Source of the DNA: JBPEWY01 sp052032225
GTDB taxonomy: Bacteria > Bacteroidota > Bacteroidia > Flavobacteriales > Flavobacteriaceae
Direction: 5' to 3'
Length of the DNA: 64,000 nucleotides
Assembly: GCA_052032225.1 (NCBI GenBank)
Contig: JBPEWY010000034.1
Coordinates: 6,197 to 70,196 of the forward strand
Under the pieces are notes generated by a model. It made no database searches, was not told where the DNA came from, and worked only from the letters and a program-made list of their open reading frames with translations. Positions 32,849 through 41,673 of the stretch are shown piece after piece. How positions within the stretch are numbered: the first letter of the stretch is position 1; every line of letters begins with the position of its first letter. The position numbers and the translations under genes are program-made.

Positions 32849-35317
32849 ATGACTGAAAAAGAACCTATGAAAAAAACTAAGTTTTTAAATATTGACACAT
32901 TGTCATTTCAATCCATCGATCAAGAAGCAGACTTAATCCCGCTTATGACACCAGAAGATGAAGCAGAAATGAACAACGAACAATTGCCAAATACATTACC
33001 CATATTACCGTTAAGAAACACGGTATTATTTCCGGGAGTAGTTATACCAATTACAGCCGGAAGAGATAAATCTATTGCATTAATTAAAGATGCTAACAAT
33101 GGTAGTAAGGTAATTGGTGTTGTTTCTCAAAAAGATGAACGAGTAGAAGACCCTTCTGTTGAAGATATTCATACCTTAGGTACTGTAGCACGTATTTTAA
33201 GAGTCTTGCAAATGCCCGACGGCAATACTACTATTATAATTCAAGGAAAAAAACGATTTGAAGTAGCCGAGGTACTTACTACAGAACCTTACATGAACGC
33301 TACCATTAGAGAGGTAGAAGAAACTAAACCTGCTCAGGATGACCGTGAGTTTAACGCCATAATAGAATCTATTAAAGATTTGGCGCTTCAAATCATTAAA
33401 GAAAATCCTAACATACCAAGCGAAGCTGCATTTGCTATAAAAAATATAGAAAGCAACTCTTTTTTAATCAATTTTGTGTGCTCTAACATGAACCTTTCGG
33501 TTCAAGAAAAACAAGAGCTTTTAGCAATAAACGATTTAGAAGAACGTGCTCTTGCAACATTAAAACACATGAATTTAGAGTTGCAAAAGCTGGCTTTAAA
33601 AAACGATATTCAATCTAAAGTTCGCCATGATTTAGATCAGCAACAGCGTGAATACTTCTTGTACCAACAAATGAAAACCATTCAGGAAGAATTAGGAGGA
33701 ACCTCGTATGAGCAAGAAGTAGAAGAAATGCGCGAAAAGGCTAAAGCCAAAAAATGGAGTAAAAAAGTAGCAGAGCATTTTGATAAAGAACTGGCCAAGC
33801 TACAGCGCATGAATCCGCAAGTAGCAGAATATTCAATTCAGCGTAATTATTTAGAGTTGTTTTTAGACTTACCTTGGAATGAGTATTCTGAAGATAATTT
33901 TGATTTAAAGCGAGCTCAGAAAATTTTAGATAGAGACCATTACGGGTTAGAAGACGTAAAAAAGAGAATTATAGAATATTTAGCTGTGCTAAAACTAAGA
34001 GGCGATATGCGTTCGCCAATTCTTTGCCTTTATGGTCCTCCGGGTGTGGGTAAAACATCCTTAGGAAAATCTATTGCCGAAGCTTTAGGCAGAGAATACG
34101 TTAGAATGTCTTTAGGAGGTTTGCGCGATGAAGCCGAAATACGAGGGCACAGAAAAACATATATTGGTGCAATGCCGGGAAGAATTCTTCAGAACATGAA
34201 GAAGGCTGGCACCAGCAACCCTGTTTTTGTTTTAGATGAGATAGATAAATTAAGCGTAAGCCATAGCGGAGACCCATCGTCTGCAATGCTAGAGGTGTTA
34301 GACCCTGAGCAAAACACAGAATTTTACGATAATTTCTTAGAGATGGGGTATGACCTCTCTAAAGTGCTTTTTGTTGCTACGGCAAATAACCTTTCTACAA
34401 TTCAGCCGGCATTGCGCGACAGAATGGAAATTATAAATGTTACCGGTTATACCATAGAAGAAAAAGTAGAGATTGCTAAGCGACACTTACTACCAAAGCT
34501 TCTTAAAGAACACGGCTTAACAAAAGAACATTTAAAAATCAGAAAAGCGCAATTAGAAAAAATAATAGAAGGGTATACCCGTGAGTCTGGTGTGAGAGGG
34601 CTAGAGAAGCAGCTGGCAAAAATGGTGCGCCATGCAGCAAAATCAATTGCCATGGAAGAAACCTATAATGTTACAGTAACAGACCAAGACATTAAAGAGG
34701 TTTTAGGTGCACCAAAATTAGAAAGAGATAAATATGAGAACAACGAGGTAGCCGGTGTAGTTACCGGGTTGGCGTGGACAAGTGTTGGGGGCGATATATT
34801 ATTTATAGAATCTATATTATCTAAGGGAAAAGGTAATTTATCTATTACCGGAAACTTAGGCCAAGTAATGAAAGAATCTGCTACAATTGCCCTTAAGTAC
34901 ATAAAATCTAATGCAGAAAAACTTGGCATAAACCCAGACGTATTTAGCAAGTATGATGTACACATACACGTGCCGGAAGGAGCTACACCAAAAGATGGTC
35001 CGAGTGCCGGAATTACAATGCTAACATCGTTAGTTTCTTTATTTACTCAACGTAAGGTTAAAAAGAGTATAGCAATGACCGGAGAGATTACCTTACGTGG
35101 TAAAGTATTACCGGTTGGTGGTATTAAAGAGAAAATTTTAGCTGCAAAAAGAGCCAGAATAAAAGAAATTATTTTGTGTGAAGAAAACAGAAGAGATATA
35201 GAAGAAATTAAACCAGAATATATTAAAGGACTTAAGTTTCATTATGTAACCGAAATGAGCGAGGTGATAGATATTGCTGTTACAAAACAAAAGGTAAAAA
35301 ATGCCAAAAAATTATAA
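32849..35317 (+). CDS. lon: ATP-dependent protease Lon (LonA)
   Basis: This cytoplasmic AAA+ protease degrades misfolded and regulatory proteins. From the ATG at 32849 it has 822 residues, typical of LonA. It has an N-terminal substrate domain (LPILPLRNTVLFPGVVIPITAG), Walker A GPPGVGKTS at about 396-404, and Walker B VFVLDEIDKL. The C-terminal serine-lysine protease domain has KDGPSAGITM (catalytic Ser about 718) and its lysine in VGGIKEKILAAKRA. A GTG at 32819 would add ten residues inside the leader hairpin. The leader suggests special control. Confidence 0.96.
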   Translation: MTEKEPMKKTKFLNIDTLSFQSIDQEADLIPLMTPEDEAEMNNEQLPNTLPILPLRNTVLFPGVVIPITAGRDKSIALIKDANNGSKVIGVVSQKDERVEDPSVEDIHTLGTVARILRVLQMPDGNTTIIIQGKKRFEVAEVLTTEPYMNATIREVEETKPAQDDREFNAIIESIKDLALQIIKENPNIPSEAAFAIKNIESNSFLINFVCSNMNLSVQEKQELLAINDLEERALATLKHMNLELQKLALKNDIQSKVRHDLDQQQREYFLYQQMKTIQEELGGTSYEQEVEEMREKAKAKKWSKKVAEHFDKELAKLQRMNPQVAEYSIQRNYLELFLDLPWNEYSEDNFDLKRAQKILDRDHYGLEDVKKRIIEYLAVLKLRGDMRSPILCLYGPPGVGKTSLGKSIAEALGREYVRMSLGGLRDEAEIRGHRKTYIGAMPGRILQNMKKAGTSNPVFVLDEIDKLSVSHSGDPSSAMLEVLDPEQNTEFYDNFLEMGYDLSKVLFVATANNLSTIQPALRDRMEIINVTGYTIEEKVEIAKRHLLPKLLKEHGLTKEHLKIRKAQLEKIIEGYTRESGVRGLEKQLAKMVRHAAKSIAMEETYNVTVTDQDIKEVLGAPKLERDKYENNEVAGVVTGLAWTSVGGDILFIESILSKGKGNLSITGNLGQVMKESATIALKYIKSNAEKLGINPDVFSKYDVHIHVPEGATPKDGPSAGITMLTSLVSLFTQRKVKKSIAMTGEITLRGKVLPVGGIKEKILAAKRARIKEIILCEENRRDIEEIKPEYIKGLKFHYVTEMSEVIDIAVTKQKVKNAKKL

Positions 35318-35358
35318 GGGTATTTAGTACTTTGCAATCCTATTAATTTAAATCTTAA

Positions 35359-36057
35359 ATGAGCAGCAATAACAAAATCACTATAGCTATAGATGGTTAC
35401 TCATCTACCGGTAAAAGTACTATTGCAAAACGTTTAGCAAAAGCTTTAGGGTATGTGTATGTAGATACGGGTGCTATGTACAGAGCGGTAACGCTTTATG
35501 CAATGCAAAATAACCTTTTAAATAATCCTAAAGCACTAATTAAAGCATTACCAAACATAGATCTTACCTTTAAATTTAACGAAGAATTAGGCTTCGCCGA
35601 AATGTACTTAAATGGCAATAATGTAGAGAGAGAAATAAGAACTTTAGAGGTTTCTAAACAGGTAAGCAAAATTGCTGCGATCTCAGAAGTTAGAAGAAAG
35701 CTAGTAGAGATGCAGCAAGAAATGGGGAAAAATAAAGGGGTTGTAATGGATGGCAGAGACATTGGTACAGTAGTATTCCCGGATGCAGAGCTCAAATTGT
35801 TTTTAACAGCATCGCCAGAAATTAGAGCTAAACGTAGGTACAAAGAACTTTTAGACAGAGGAGATAAGGTAACCTATCAACAAATATTAAAAAATGTACA
35901 AGAAAGAGATTTAATAGACTCTACCCGAGAAGATTCTCCTTTGGTTAAGGCTCCTGATGCCATAGAATTTGATAATACAGATATGGGGCTTCAAGAACAG
36001 TTTGAGCGTATTTACGGTTTTGCAAACAGAATTATAAAACAAAAAGCTTCTGAATAA
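35359..36057 (+). CDS. cmk: Cytidylate kinase
   Basis: The enzyme phosphorylates CMP and dCMP with ATP in pyrimidine salvage. It has 232 residues. The P-loop GYSSTGKSTIAKRLAKAL is at about 13-30, YVDTGAMYRA at about 35-44, the CMP-binding segment MDGRDIGTVVFPDA near 130 and the lid arginines in IRAKRRYKEL. GYSSTGKS replaces the usual GPAGSGKS, as in other Bacteroidota. It starts 41 bases after lon and ends within its terminator. It is followed by rpsA 0.8 kb on, as in many genomes (cmk-rpsA), with a minus-strand LysM gene between. Confidence 0.95.
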   Translation: MSSNNKITIAIDGYSSTGKSTIAKRLAKALGYVYVDTGAMYRAVTLYAMQNNLLNNPKALIKALPNIDLTFKFNEELGFAEMYLNGNNVEREIRTLEVSKQVSKIAAISEVRRKLVEMQQEMGKNKGVVMDGRDIGTVVFPDAELKLFLTASPEIRAKRRYKELLDRGDKVTYQQILKNVQERDLIDSTREDSPLVKAPDAIEFDNTDMGLQEQFERIYGFANRIIKQKASE

Positions 36058-36075
36058 TCAGAAGCTTTATTTTTT
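36043..36075. terminator. cmk terminator
   Basis: AAAGCTTCTGA (36043-36053) pairs with TCAGAAGCTTT (36058-36068) around a four-base loop, followed by a T-rich run. The cmk stop codon sits in the loop. Confidence 0.8.
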
Positions 36076-36092
36076 TAGGGCAAAAGAGGTGG

Positions 36093-36470
36093 TTAATTAG
36101 GAATAGCCAAAACTTGTCCGGGGTAAATTAAGTTAGGGTTTTTAAGCTGGTCTGTATTAGCATCAAAAATCTTCATGTATTTAGATGCATTACCATAATA
36201 CTTTTTAGCAATTTTACCCAGAGTATCTCCTTTTGCCACTAAATGCCTATGAAAAACAGAGGTGTCTGCAACGGTAATATTAGCTTTAATGTCTGAAGGG
36301 TGCTCTCCACCAATCTCTTTAATTTTATCCCACAAAAGGTTTTTCTCGTACTGTGTTCCGGCTTCACCTTTAACTTTCAAAACGCCATCCTCAACGTTAA
36401 CATTTCCATCTTTAATTTTTAGCTCTTCGCCTAAATCTAAAACAGGCTGGTACTTTTCTTTTACACTCAT
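36093..36470 (-). CDS. BON-LysM protein (Kbp/YgaU-like)
   Basis: The protein has 125 residues from the ATG at 36470. The frame extends upstream to 36563 but with no family match. An N-terminal BON-like segment (DGNVNVEDGVLKVKGEAGTQYEKNLLWDKI) is followed by a LysM domain (HLVAKGDTLGKIAKKYYGNASKYMKIFDAN, then NPNLIYPGQVLAIP). That order and size match E. coli Kbp, a cytoplasmic K+-binding protein. There is no signal peptide, so it is probably cytoplasmic and not cell-wall bound. Confidence 0.9.
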   Translation of the reverse strand: MSVKEKYQPVLDLGEELKIKDGNVNVEDGVLKVKGEAGTQYEKNLLWDKIKEIGGEHPSDIKANITVADTSVFHRHLVAKGDTLGKIAKKYYGNASKYMKIFDANTDQLKNPNLIYPGQVLAIPN

Positions 36471-36689
36471 AATAATAGTAATAGTTAATAAATATGTATT
36501 CCTTTTAAATATACATAAATAAAAGGGGTTTTTAAAGCGATGTAGGTTAAAAGAAATGCACAAAATCCGATTAACAGTTTTAAAACAAGTTAAACAGCTT
36601 AAAAAGAGTTCTCTTAAAGTGTTGCAATAGCGATCAAACTACATAAATTACTTTTTTAAAAGCTGCTAGTATAATTTTTTTCTAAATGC

Positions 36690-36720
36690 TTGTTAATCAT
36701 ACATTATAGTTGTACTTTTG
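36690..36720 (+). promoter_or_regulatory. rpsA promoter
   Basis: TTG (36690-36692) lies 20 bases before TACTTTTG (36713-36720), a full Bacteroidota -33/-7 pair. Transcription would start near 36727, giving a leader of about 115 bases. Confidence 0.75.
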
Positions 36721-36756
36721 CACACCTTTTTTAGCCTAACAAGAGAAAAAAGGTAA

Positions 36757-36808
36757 AAGAGTGTAATTTAATGTTTAAACTCTTCTGTGTGTATGGCTAT
36801 AAACTCTT
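36757..36808 (+). promoter_or_regulatory. rpsA leader with alternative pairing
   Basis: AAGAGT (36757-36762) is complementary to two later copies of ACTCTT (36779-36784 and 36803-36808). Each copy is part of a near-repeat TAAACTCTT followed by TGTGT. Only one can pair at a time, so the leader may switch, as in S1 autoregulation. The structure is small and the call is tentative. Confidence 0.3.
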
Positions 36809-36840
36809 GTGTACGTGCAGAATACAAATTAACATCAGCA

Positions 36841-38667
36841 ATGGCTGAAACTAAATCTAAAAAAACTGCAGCTAAAGCAGAAAAAGAAGAAAAAGTAGCA
36901 CAAGAAGCTACACAAGTAGAAAATGCTCAAAATACTGAAGCATTTTTAGAAAACTTTGACTGGGAAAAATACGAAGAAGGTATTGAGAAGGTTGAAGACG
37001 ATAAATTAAAAGAGTTCGAAAAACTCGTTGAAGAAAATTTTGTAGACACAGACAACGAAGAAGTAGTAGAAGGAACGGTTGTACACATTACAGACCGTGA
37101 AGCTATTATAGATATTAATGCCAAGTCTGAAGGGGTTATTTCTTTAAACGAATTTCGTTACAACCCTGATTTAAAAGTAGGAGATAAAGTAGAGGTATTA
37201 ATTGATGTTCGTGAAGATAAAACCGGACAATTAGTACTTTCTCACCGTAAGGCTCGTACTATTAAAGCTTGGGATAGAGTTAATGCTGCACACGATAAAG
37301 GAGAAATTGTTACCGGATACGTTAAGTGTCGTACCAAAGGAGGTATGATTGTAGATGTATTTGGTATTGAAGCATTCTTACCAGGTTCTCAAATAGATGT
37401 TAAGCCAATTCGCGATTACGATGCTTACGTTGGTAAAACTATGGAGTTTAAAGTGGTTAAAATTAACCATGAATTTAAGAACGTAGTTGTATCGCACAAA
37501 GCATTAATTGAGGCCGATATAGAAGAGCAAAAGAAAGAAATTATCAGCCAATTAGAAAAAGGTCAAGTATTAGAAGGTGTTGTTAAAAACATTACTTCTT
37601 ACGGAGTATTTATAGACTTAGGCGGTGTAGACGGATTAATTCATATTACAGACCTTTCTTGGAGCAGAATTAATCATCCGAATGAGGTAGTAGAATTAGA
37701 CCAAAAATTAAACGTTGTAATCTTAGACTTTGATGATAACAAGTCTAGAATCCAATTAGGATTAAAACAATTACAAGCACACCCATGGGATGCTTTAGAT
37801 CCTAACTTAAAAGTAGGAGATAAAGTAAAAGGTAAAGTAGTTGTAATTGCAGATTACGGTGCGTTTATTGAAGTTGCAGAAGGTGTAGAAGGATTAATTC
37901 ACGTATCAGAAATGTCTTGGTCTACTCACTTACGTTCTGCACAAGATTTTGTACAGGTAGGTGATGAGGTAGAAGCTGTAATTTTAACATTAGATAGAGA
38001 AGAGCGTAAAATGTCTCTTGGTATTAAACAGCTTACCCCAGACCCATGGACAGATATTACTGCAAAATATCCTGTAGGTTCACGCCACAAAGGTATTGTT
38101 AGAAACTTCACCAACTTTGGTGTATTTGTAGAGTTAGAAGAAGGTATAGATGGTTTAATTTACATCTCAGACCTTTCTTGGACTAAGAAAATTAAGCACC
38201 CATCTGAGTTTGTTTCTGTAGGAGATGAGCTAGAGGTAGAAGTTCTTGAGTTAGACGTAGAGGGTAGAAAGTTAAGCCTTGGTCACAAGCAAACTACAGA
38301 AAACCCTTGGGATAAATACGAAACTGAATTTGCAGAAGGAACTGTTCATACTGCAGAAATCAGTGAAATGGTAGACAAAGGTGCTACAATTGCATTTAAC
38401 GAAGACATTGTTGCTTTTGTGCCAAGCCGTCACTTAGAAAAAGAAGATGGTAAGAAACTTAAAAAAGGAGATACTGCAGAGTTTAAAATCATAGAATTTA
38501 ATAAAGAATTTAAGCGTGTAGTAGCTTCACATACAGCAGTGTTCAGAGACGAAGAGCAAAAGAACGTAAAAGCTGCTGCTAAAAAAGCAAGCAACAATGC
38601 AGAGAAAACCACTTTAGGTGATTTAGATGCATTACAAGAATTAAAAGACAAGATGGAAGGAAAATAA
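36841..38667 (+). CDS. rpsA: 30S ribosomal protein S1
   Basis: S1 binds mRNA at the ribosome and helps translation initiation. This matters in Bacteroidota, where Shine-Dalgarno sequences are rare. From the ATG at 36841 it has 608 residues. A Lys/Glu/Ala-rich N-terminal tail (1-60) precedes six S1 repeats, each with the GxV...G(V/A)F or similar core, for example GVVKNITSYGVFIDLGGVDGLIH. A Lys-rich C-terminal tail (about 560-608) follows. The frame begins upstream at 36787, but MAETKSKK is the family start. It has its own promoter and terminator. Confidence 0.96.
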   Translation: MAETKSKKTAAKAEKEEKVAQEATQVENAQNTEAFLENFDWEKYEEGIEKVEDDKLKEFEKLVEENFVDTDNEEVVEGTVVHITDREAIIDINAKSEGVISLNEFRYNPDLKVGDKVEVLIDVREDKTGQLVLSHRKARTIKAWDRVNAAHDKGEIVTGYVKCRTKGGMIVDVFGIEAFLPGSQIDVKPIRDYDAYVGKTMEFKVVKINHEFKNVVVSHKALIEADIEEQKKEIISQLEKGQVLEGVVKNITSYGVFIDLGGVDGLIHITDLSWSRINHPNEVVELDQKLNVVILDFDDNKSRIQLGLKQLQAHPWDALDPNLKVGDKVKGKVVVIADYGAFIEVAEGVEGLIHVSEMSWSTHLRSAQDFVQVGDEVEAVILTLDREERKMSLGIKQLTPDPWTDITAKYPVGSRHKGIVRNFTNFGVFVELEEGIDGLIYISDLSWTKKIKHPSEFVSVGDELEVEVLELDVEGRKLSLGHKQTTENPWDKYETEFAEGTVHTAEISEMVDKGATIAFNEDIVAFVPSRHLEKEDGKKLKKGDTAEFKIIEFNKEFKRVVASHTAVFRDEEQKNVKAAAKKASNNAEKTTLGDLDALQELKDKMEGK

Positions 38668-38688
38668 TTTTTCCATACGTTTATAACC

Positions 38689-38726
38689 AAAAGCCTCCTC
38701 AATTTTTTGAGGGGGCTTTTTTTTTT
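38689..38726 (+). terminator. rpsA terminator
   Basis: AAAGCCTCCTCAA pairs with TTGAGGGGGCTTT across a T-rich loop, followed by a long T run. One T in the stem faces G. Confidence 0.85.
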
Positions 38727-38784
38727 AGCACAAAGTATTCTAAAACAAAAAGTAACTAAACTAAATTTATTTACCAGAAATATA

Positions 38785-38792
38785 TACCTTTG
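38785..38792 (+). promoter_or_regulatory. pyrR-pyrB promoter, -7 element
   Basis: TACCTTTG matches TAnnTTTG 26 bases before the pyrR ATG, so the leader is only about 20 bases. That is too short for a PyrR-type attenuator. Confidence 0.55.
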
Positions 38793-38817
38793 CATAACTA
38801 CCTTTCTCTTGTAGCGT

Positions 38818-39357
38818 ATGAGTCAAAAAGTGCTGCTTTCGGCAAAAGAAATTAACATTATCCTTCACCGTTTGGCTTGCCAGCTTATTGAAAACCATTT
38901 AGATTTTAGTAATACCGTATTAGTAGGAATACAGCCCAGAGGTGTGCATTTAGCCGAAAGACTAGCTACAATTTTAAAAGAAGATTACGCGGTAAACAAT
39001 ATAGTATTAGGGCATTTAGATATTACTTTTTTTAGAGACGATTTTAGAAGAAGTGATAAACCCTTGCAAGCAAACTCTACCAATATTAATTTTATAGTAG
39101 AAGATAAAAAAGTTGTATTTATAGACGATGTGCTCTACACAGGAAGGAGCATTAGAGCAGCGCTAACAGCAATCCAGTCGTTTGGAAGACCACAAGAAAT
39201 TGAGCTTTTAACACTAATAGACAGAAGGTTTAGCAGGCATTTACCTATTCAACCAAATTACAGGGGCAGGCAAGTAGATGCTATAAACAAAGAGCGTGTT
39301 AAAGTTTGTTGGAAAGAACACGATGGCGAAGATGCCGTATATTTAGTAAATAAGTAA
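38818..39357 (+). CDS. pyrR: PyrR: pyr regulator / uracil phosphoribosyltransferase
   Basis: The 179-residue type I phosphoribosyltransferase has the PRPP loop VVFIDDVLYTGRS at about 99-111 and the hood VGIQPRGVHLAERLA at about 36-50. In Firmicutes PyrR binds pyr mRNA with UMP and stops transcription, and it also makes UMP from uracil and PRPP. The very short leader here argues against a classic attenuator at this site. It is followed by pyrB after a 48-base gap. Confidence 0.93.
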   Translation: MSQKVLLSAKEINIILHRLACQLIENHLDFSNTVLVGIQPRGVHLAERLATILKEDYAVNNIVLGHLDITFFRDDFRRSDKPLQANSTNINFIVEDKKVVFIDDVLYTGRSIRAALTAIQSFGRPQEIELLTLIDRRFSRHLPIQPNYRGRQVDAINKERVKVCWKEHDGEDAVYLVNK

Positions 39358-39405
39358 AGTTGTGATTACAACAATAACCCTAACATCGCATCAAAAAACA
39401 AGGCA

Positions 39406-40335
39406 ATGAGCGAACTAAGTGTAAACCACTTATTAGGAATTAAATATCTTACAGAACAAGATATACAGTTAATTTTTGAAACTGCAGACCACTTTAAAGA
39501 AGTTATTAATAGACCAATTAAAAAAGTACCTTCTTTACGCGATATAACCATTGCCAATTTATTTTTTGAAAACAGTACACGAACAAAACTTTCGTTTGAA
39601 CTTGCCGAAAAACGCTTATCGGCAGATGTTATAAATTTTTCTGCCTCACAATCATCTGTAAAAAAAGGAGAAACACTTATAGATACCGTAAACAACATAC
39701 TTTCTATGAAGGTAGATATGGTTGTAATGCGCCATCCTAATCCCGGTGCAGGTATCTTCTTATCTAATCATGTAAAAGCAAGTATTATAAATGCCGGAGA
39801 TGGTGCACATGAACACCCCACACAAGCCTTGCTTGATACGTATTCTATTCGAGAAAAGTTAGGAGACGTTGCCGGTAAAAAAGTAGTAATAGTTGGAGAC
39901 ATTTTACACTCCAGAGTAGCGCTTTCTAATATTTTAGCACTGCAACTACTAGGAGCACAAGTAAAAGTTTGCGGGCCAAAAACGCTAATTCCTAAATATA
40001 TTAATAAATTAGGGGTAGACGTAGAAACCAATTTACGAAAAGCATTAGAGTGGTGTGATGTAGCCAACATGCTTAGAATTCAAAATGAGCGCATGGATAT
40101 TAGCTATTTTCCTACCACAAGAGAATATGCACAACAGTATGGTGTAAACAAAAGCTTATTAGATTCTATAGATAAAGATATTGTTATTATGCACCCCGGA
40201 CCAATTAACAGAGGTGTAGAAATTACCAGTGATGTAGCCGATTCTAAACAAGCTATAATTTTAAATCAAGTAGAAAATGGCGTAGCAATTAGAATGGCAG
40301 TTATATATTTATTAGCTTCAAAAATAAAACAGTAG
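39406..40335 (+). CDS. pyrB: Aspartate carbamoyltransferase, catalytic chain
   Basis: PyrB makes carbamoyl-aspartate in pyrimidine synthesis. The 309-residue protein has the carbamoyl-phosphate site FENSTRTKLSFELAEKR (STRT at 57-60), the aspartate-binding loop HPTQALLD (137-144) and the conserved HPGPINRGVEI segment near 265. No pyrI follows, so the enzyme is probably a simple trimer or one of the non-PyrI types. The next gene (STAS-like) starts 3 bases after the stop. Confidence 0.96.
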   Translation: MSELSVNHLLGIKYLTEQDIQLIFETADHFKEVINRPIKKVPSLRDITIANLFFENSTRTKLSFELAEKRLSADVINFSASQSSVKKGETLIDTVNNILSMKVDMVVMRHPNPGAGIFLSNHVKASIINAGDGAHEHPTQALLDTYSIREKLGDVAGKKVVIVGDILHSRVALSNILALQLLGAQVKVCGPKTLIPKYINKLGVDVETNLRKALEWCDVANMLRIQNERMDISYFPTTREYAQQYGVNKSLLDSIDKDIVIMHPGPINRGVEITSDVADSKQAIILNQVENGVAIRMAVIYLLASKIKQ

Positions 40336-40338
40336 ATT

Positions 40339-40671
40339 ATGATTTTCGATAAAAAAGATAACACCACAATAGTAACTCAAGAAACAGTTTCTTTACCAAC
40401 TTTTGTAAAAAAACTGAACGAGCAATACCCTAAAGTAAAAAACGATAATTTAATTGTAAATCTTTTTTCGTTAAACAAATTATCTGTTAACGATTTATTA
40501 GAGTTCTTACAATTATCTAACACGCATAGAGCTAACAAAAAATCGTTTGTTATAGTAAGTGATGCCGTTTCTTATGATGATATTCCGGACGAATTGGTAG
40601 TAGTACCAACACTTCAAGAAGCTTTTGATGTTATAGAGATGGAAGAAATAGAACGCGATTTAGATTTTTAA
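40339..40671 (+). CDS. Small STAS-like protein between pyrB and rnz
   Basis: The 110-residue cytoplasmic protein has alternating strands and helices: DNLIVNLFSLNKLSVNDLLEFLQLSNTHRANKKSFVIVSDAVSY. It ends DELVVVPTLQEAFDVIEMEEIERDL. The fold pattern suggests a STAS-type domain like anti-sigma antagonists, but no phosphorylatable serine is in the expected place. It is 3 bases after pyrB and 30 bases before rnz, so it is in that operon. In other Bacteroidota this small gene appears beside rnz. Confidence 0.7.
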   Translation: MIFDKKDNTTIVTQETVSLPTFVKKLNEQYPKVKNDNLIVNLFSLNKLSVNDLLEFLQLSNTHRANKKSFVIVSDAVSYDDIPDELVVVPTLQEAFDVIEMEEIERDLDF

Positions 40672-40701
40672 TCGTGTTACGTTTATAGATTAAACTTTTT
40701 T

Positions 40702-41607
40702 ATGAAAATTACAATTCTGGGCTGCTATTCTGCTACGCCACGAACTTTTAATAATCCCACAGCACAAGTATTAGACATTAGAAACCGATTGTTTTTAATT
40801 GATTGCGGTGAGGGAACCCAAGTACAGCTCAGAAAACAACGCATAAAGTTTGCGCGCATTAAGCATATTTTTATTTCGCATCTGCACGGGGATCATTTTT
40901 ATGGTTTACCTGGCTTAATTTCTACCTTTAGATTGTTGGGTAGAGAAGAACCTTTACATATTTACGGCCCGAAAGGAATTAAAGAAGCAATTACTCTTTT
41001 CTTAAAACTAGGTGATTCTTGGACCAACTTTCCATTACTGTTTCATGAGCTAACTTCTAAAGAACAAGAATTGCTGTACCAAGACGATAGGGTAACTGTA
41101 CATACCATACCATTAGATCATAGAGTTTATACTAATGGTTTTTTGTTTAGAGAGAAACCCAAAGAAAGAAAACTTAACATTGAGGCTGTGCAAAAATATG
41201 GTATAGAAATATGCTACTATCAAAACATAAAAAACGGTAAAGACATTGTGTTAGATGATGGTACAGTAATACCTAACAAAGAGCTTAGTTTTAATCCGCC
41301 ACCTCCCAAAAGTTATGCTTATTGTTCTGATACAGCATATAACACTTCAATAATTCCACTCATAAAAAATGTAGATGTATTGTACCACGAATCTACATTT
41401 TTAGACCAACACGCCCACTTAGCTCCAAAAACAAAACACAGTACAGCAAAGCAAGCAGCTTTAATAGCAAAAGAGGCTAATGTAAAGCACTTAATATTAG
41501 GGCATTTTTCTACTCGTTATGGTGATGTTAATTTATTTAAAGAAGAAGCCCAAACCATTTTTAATAACGTATATGTAGCAGAAGACGGAAAAGAATTTGA
41601 ATTTTAA
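40702..41607 (+). CDS. rnz: Ribonuclease Z
   Basis: RNase Z removes 3' trailers from tRNA precursors. The 301-residue metallo-beta-lactamase fold protein has the metal motif HxHxDH (H60-L-H-G-D64-H65 in SHLHGDHFYGLPGL), an exosite-like insert in the middle (about 145-180) and C-terminal HLILGHFSTRYGD with the last His ligands. This is the short RNase Z form. It follows the STAS-like gene by 30 bases. Confidence 0.95.
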   Translation: MKITILGCYSATPRTFNNPTAQVLDIRNRLFLIDCGEGTQVQLRKQRIKFARIKHIFISHLHGDHFYGLPGLISTFRLLGREEPLHIYGPKGIKEAITLFLKLGDSWTNFPLLFHELTSKEQELLYQDDRVTVHTIPLDHRVYTNGFLFREKPKERKLNIEAVQKYGIEICYYQNIKNGKDIVLDDGTVIPNKELSFNPPPPKSYAYCSDTAYNTSIIPLIKNVDVLYHESTFLDQHAHLAPKTKHSTAKQAALIAKEANVKHLILGHFSTRYGDVNLFKEEAQTIFNNVYVAEDGKEFEF

Positions 41608-41673
41608 GTAATTTTAAAATTATTCTTTTTCACATCGAAATTTTATCTTGTAACTTGCAAAAAACAAGAATGC

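Larger units (their letters stand above)
36471..36840. other. Gap of 370 bases between the LysM gene and rpsA
   Basis: It holds the rpsA promoter and leader (separate entries). A 24-codon frame at 36556-36630 gives a lysine-rich peptide, but nothing supports its use. No RNA gene or repeat is seen in the rest. Confidence 0.6.

Noticed and set aside
36556..36630. 24-codon Lys-rich frame upstream of rpsA
   Set aside because: It is short, lies upstream of the rpsA promoter and matches no family.
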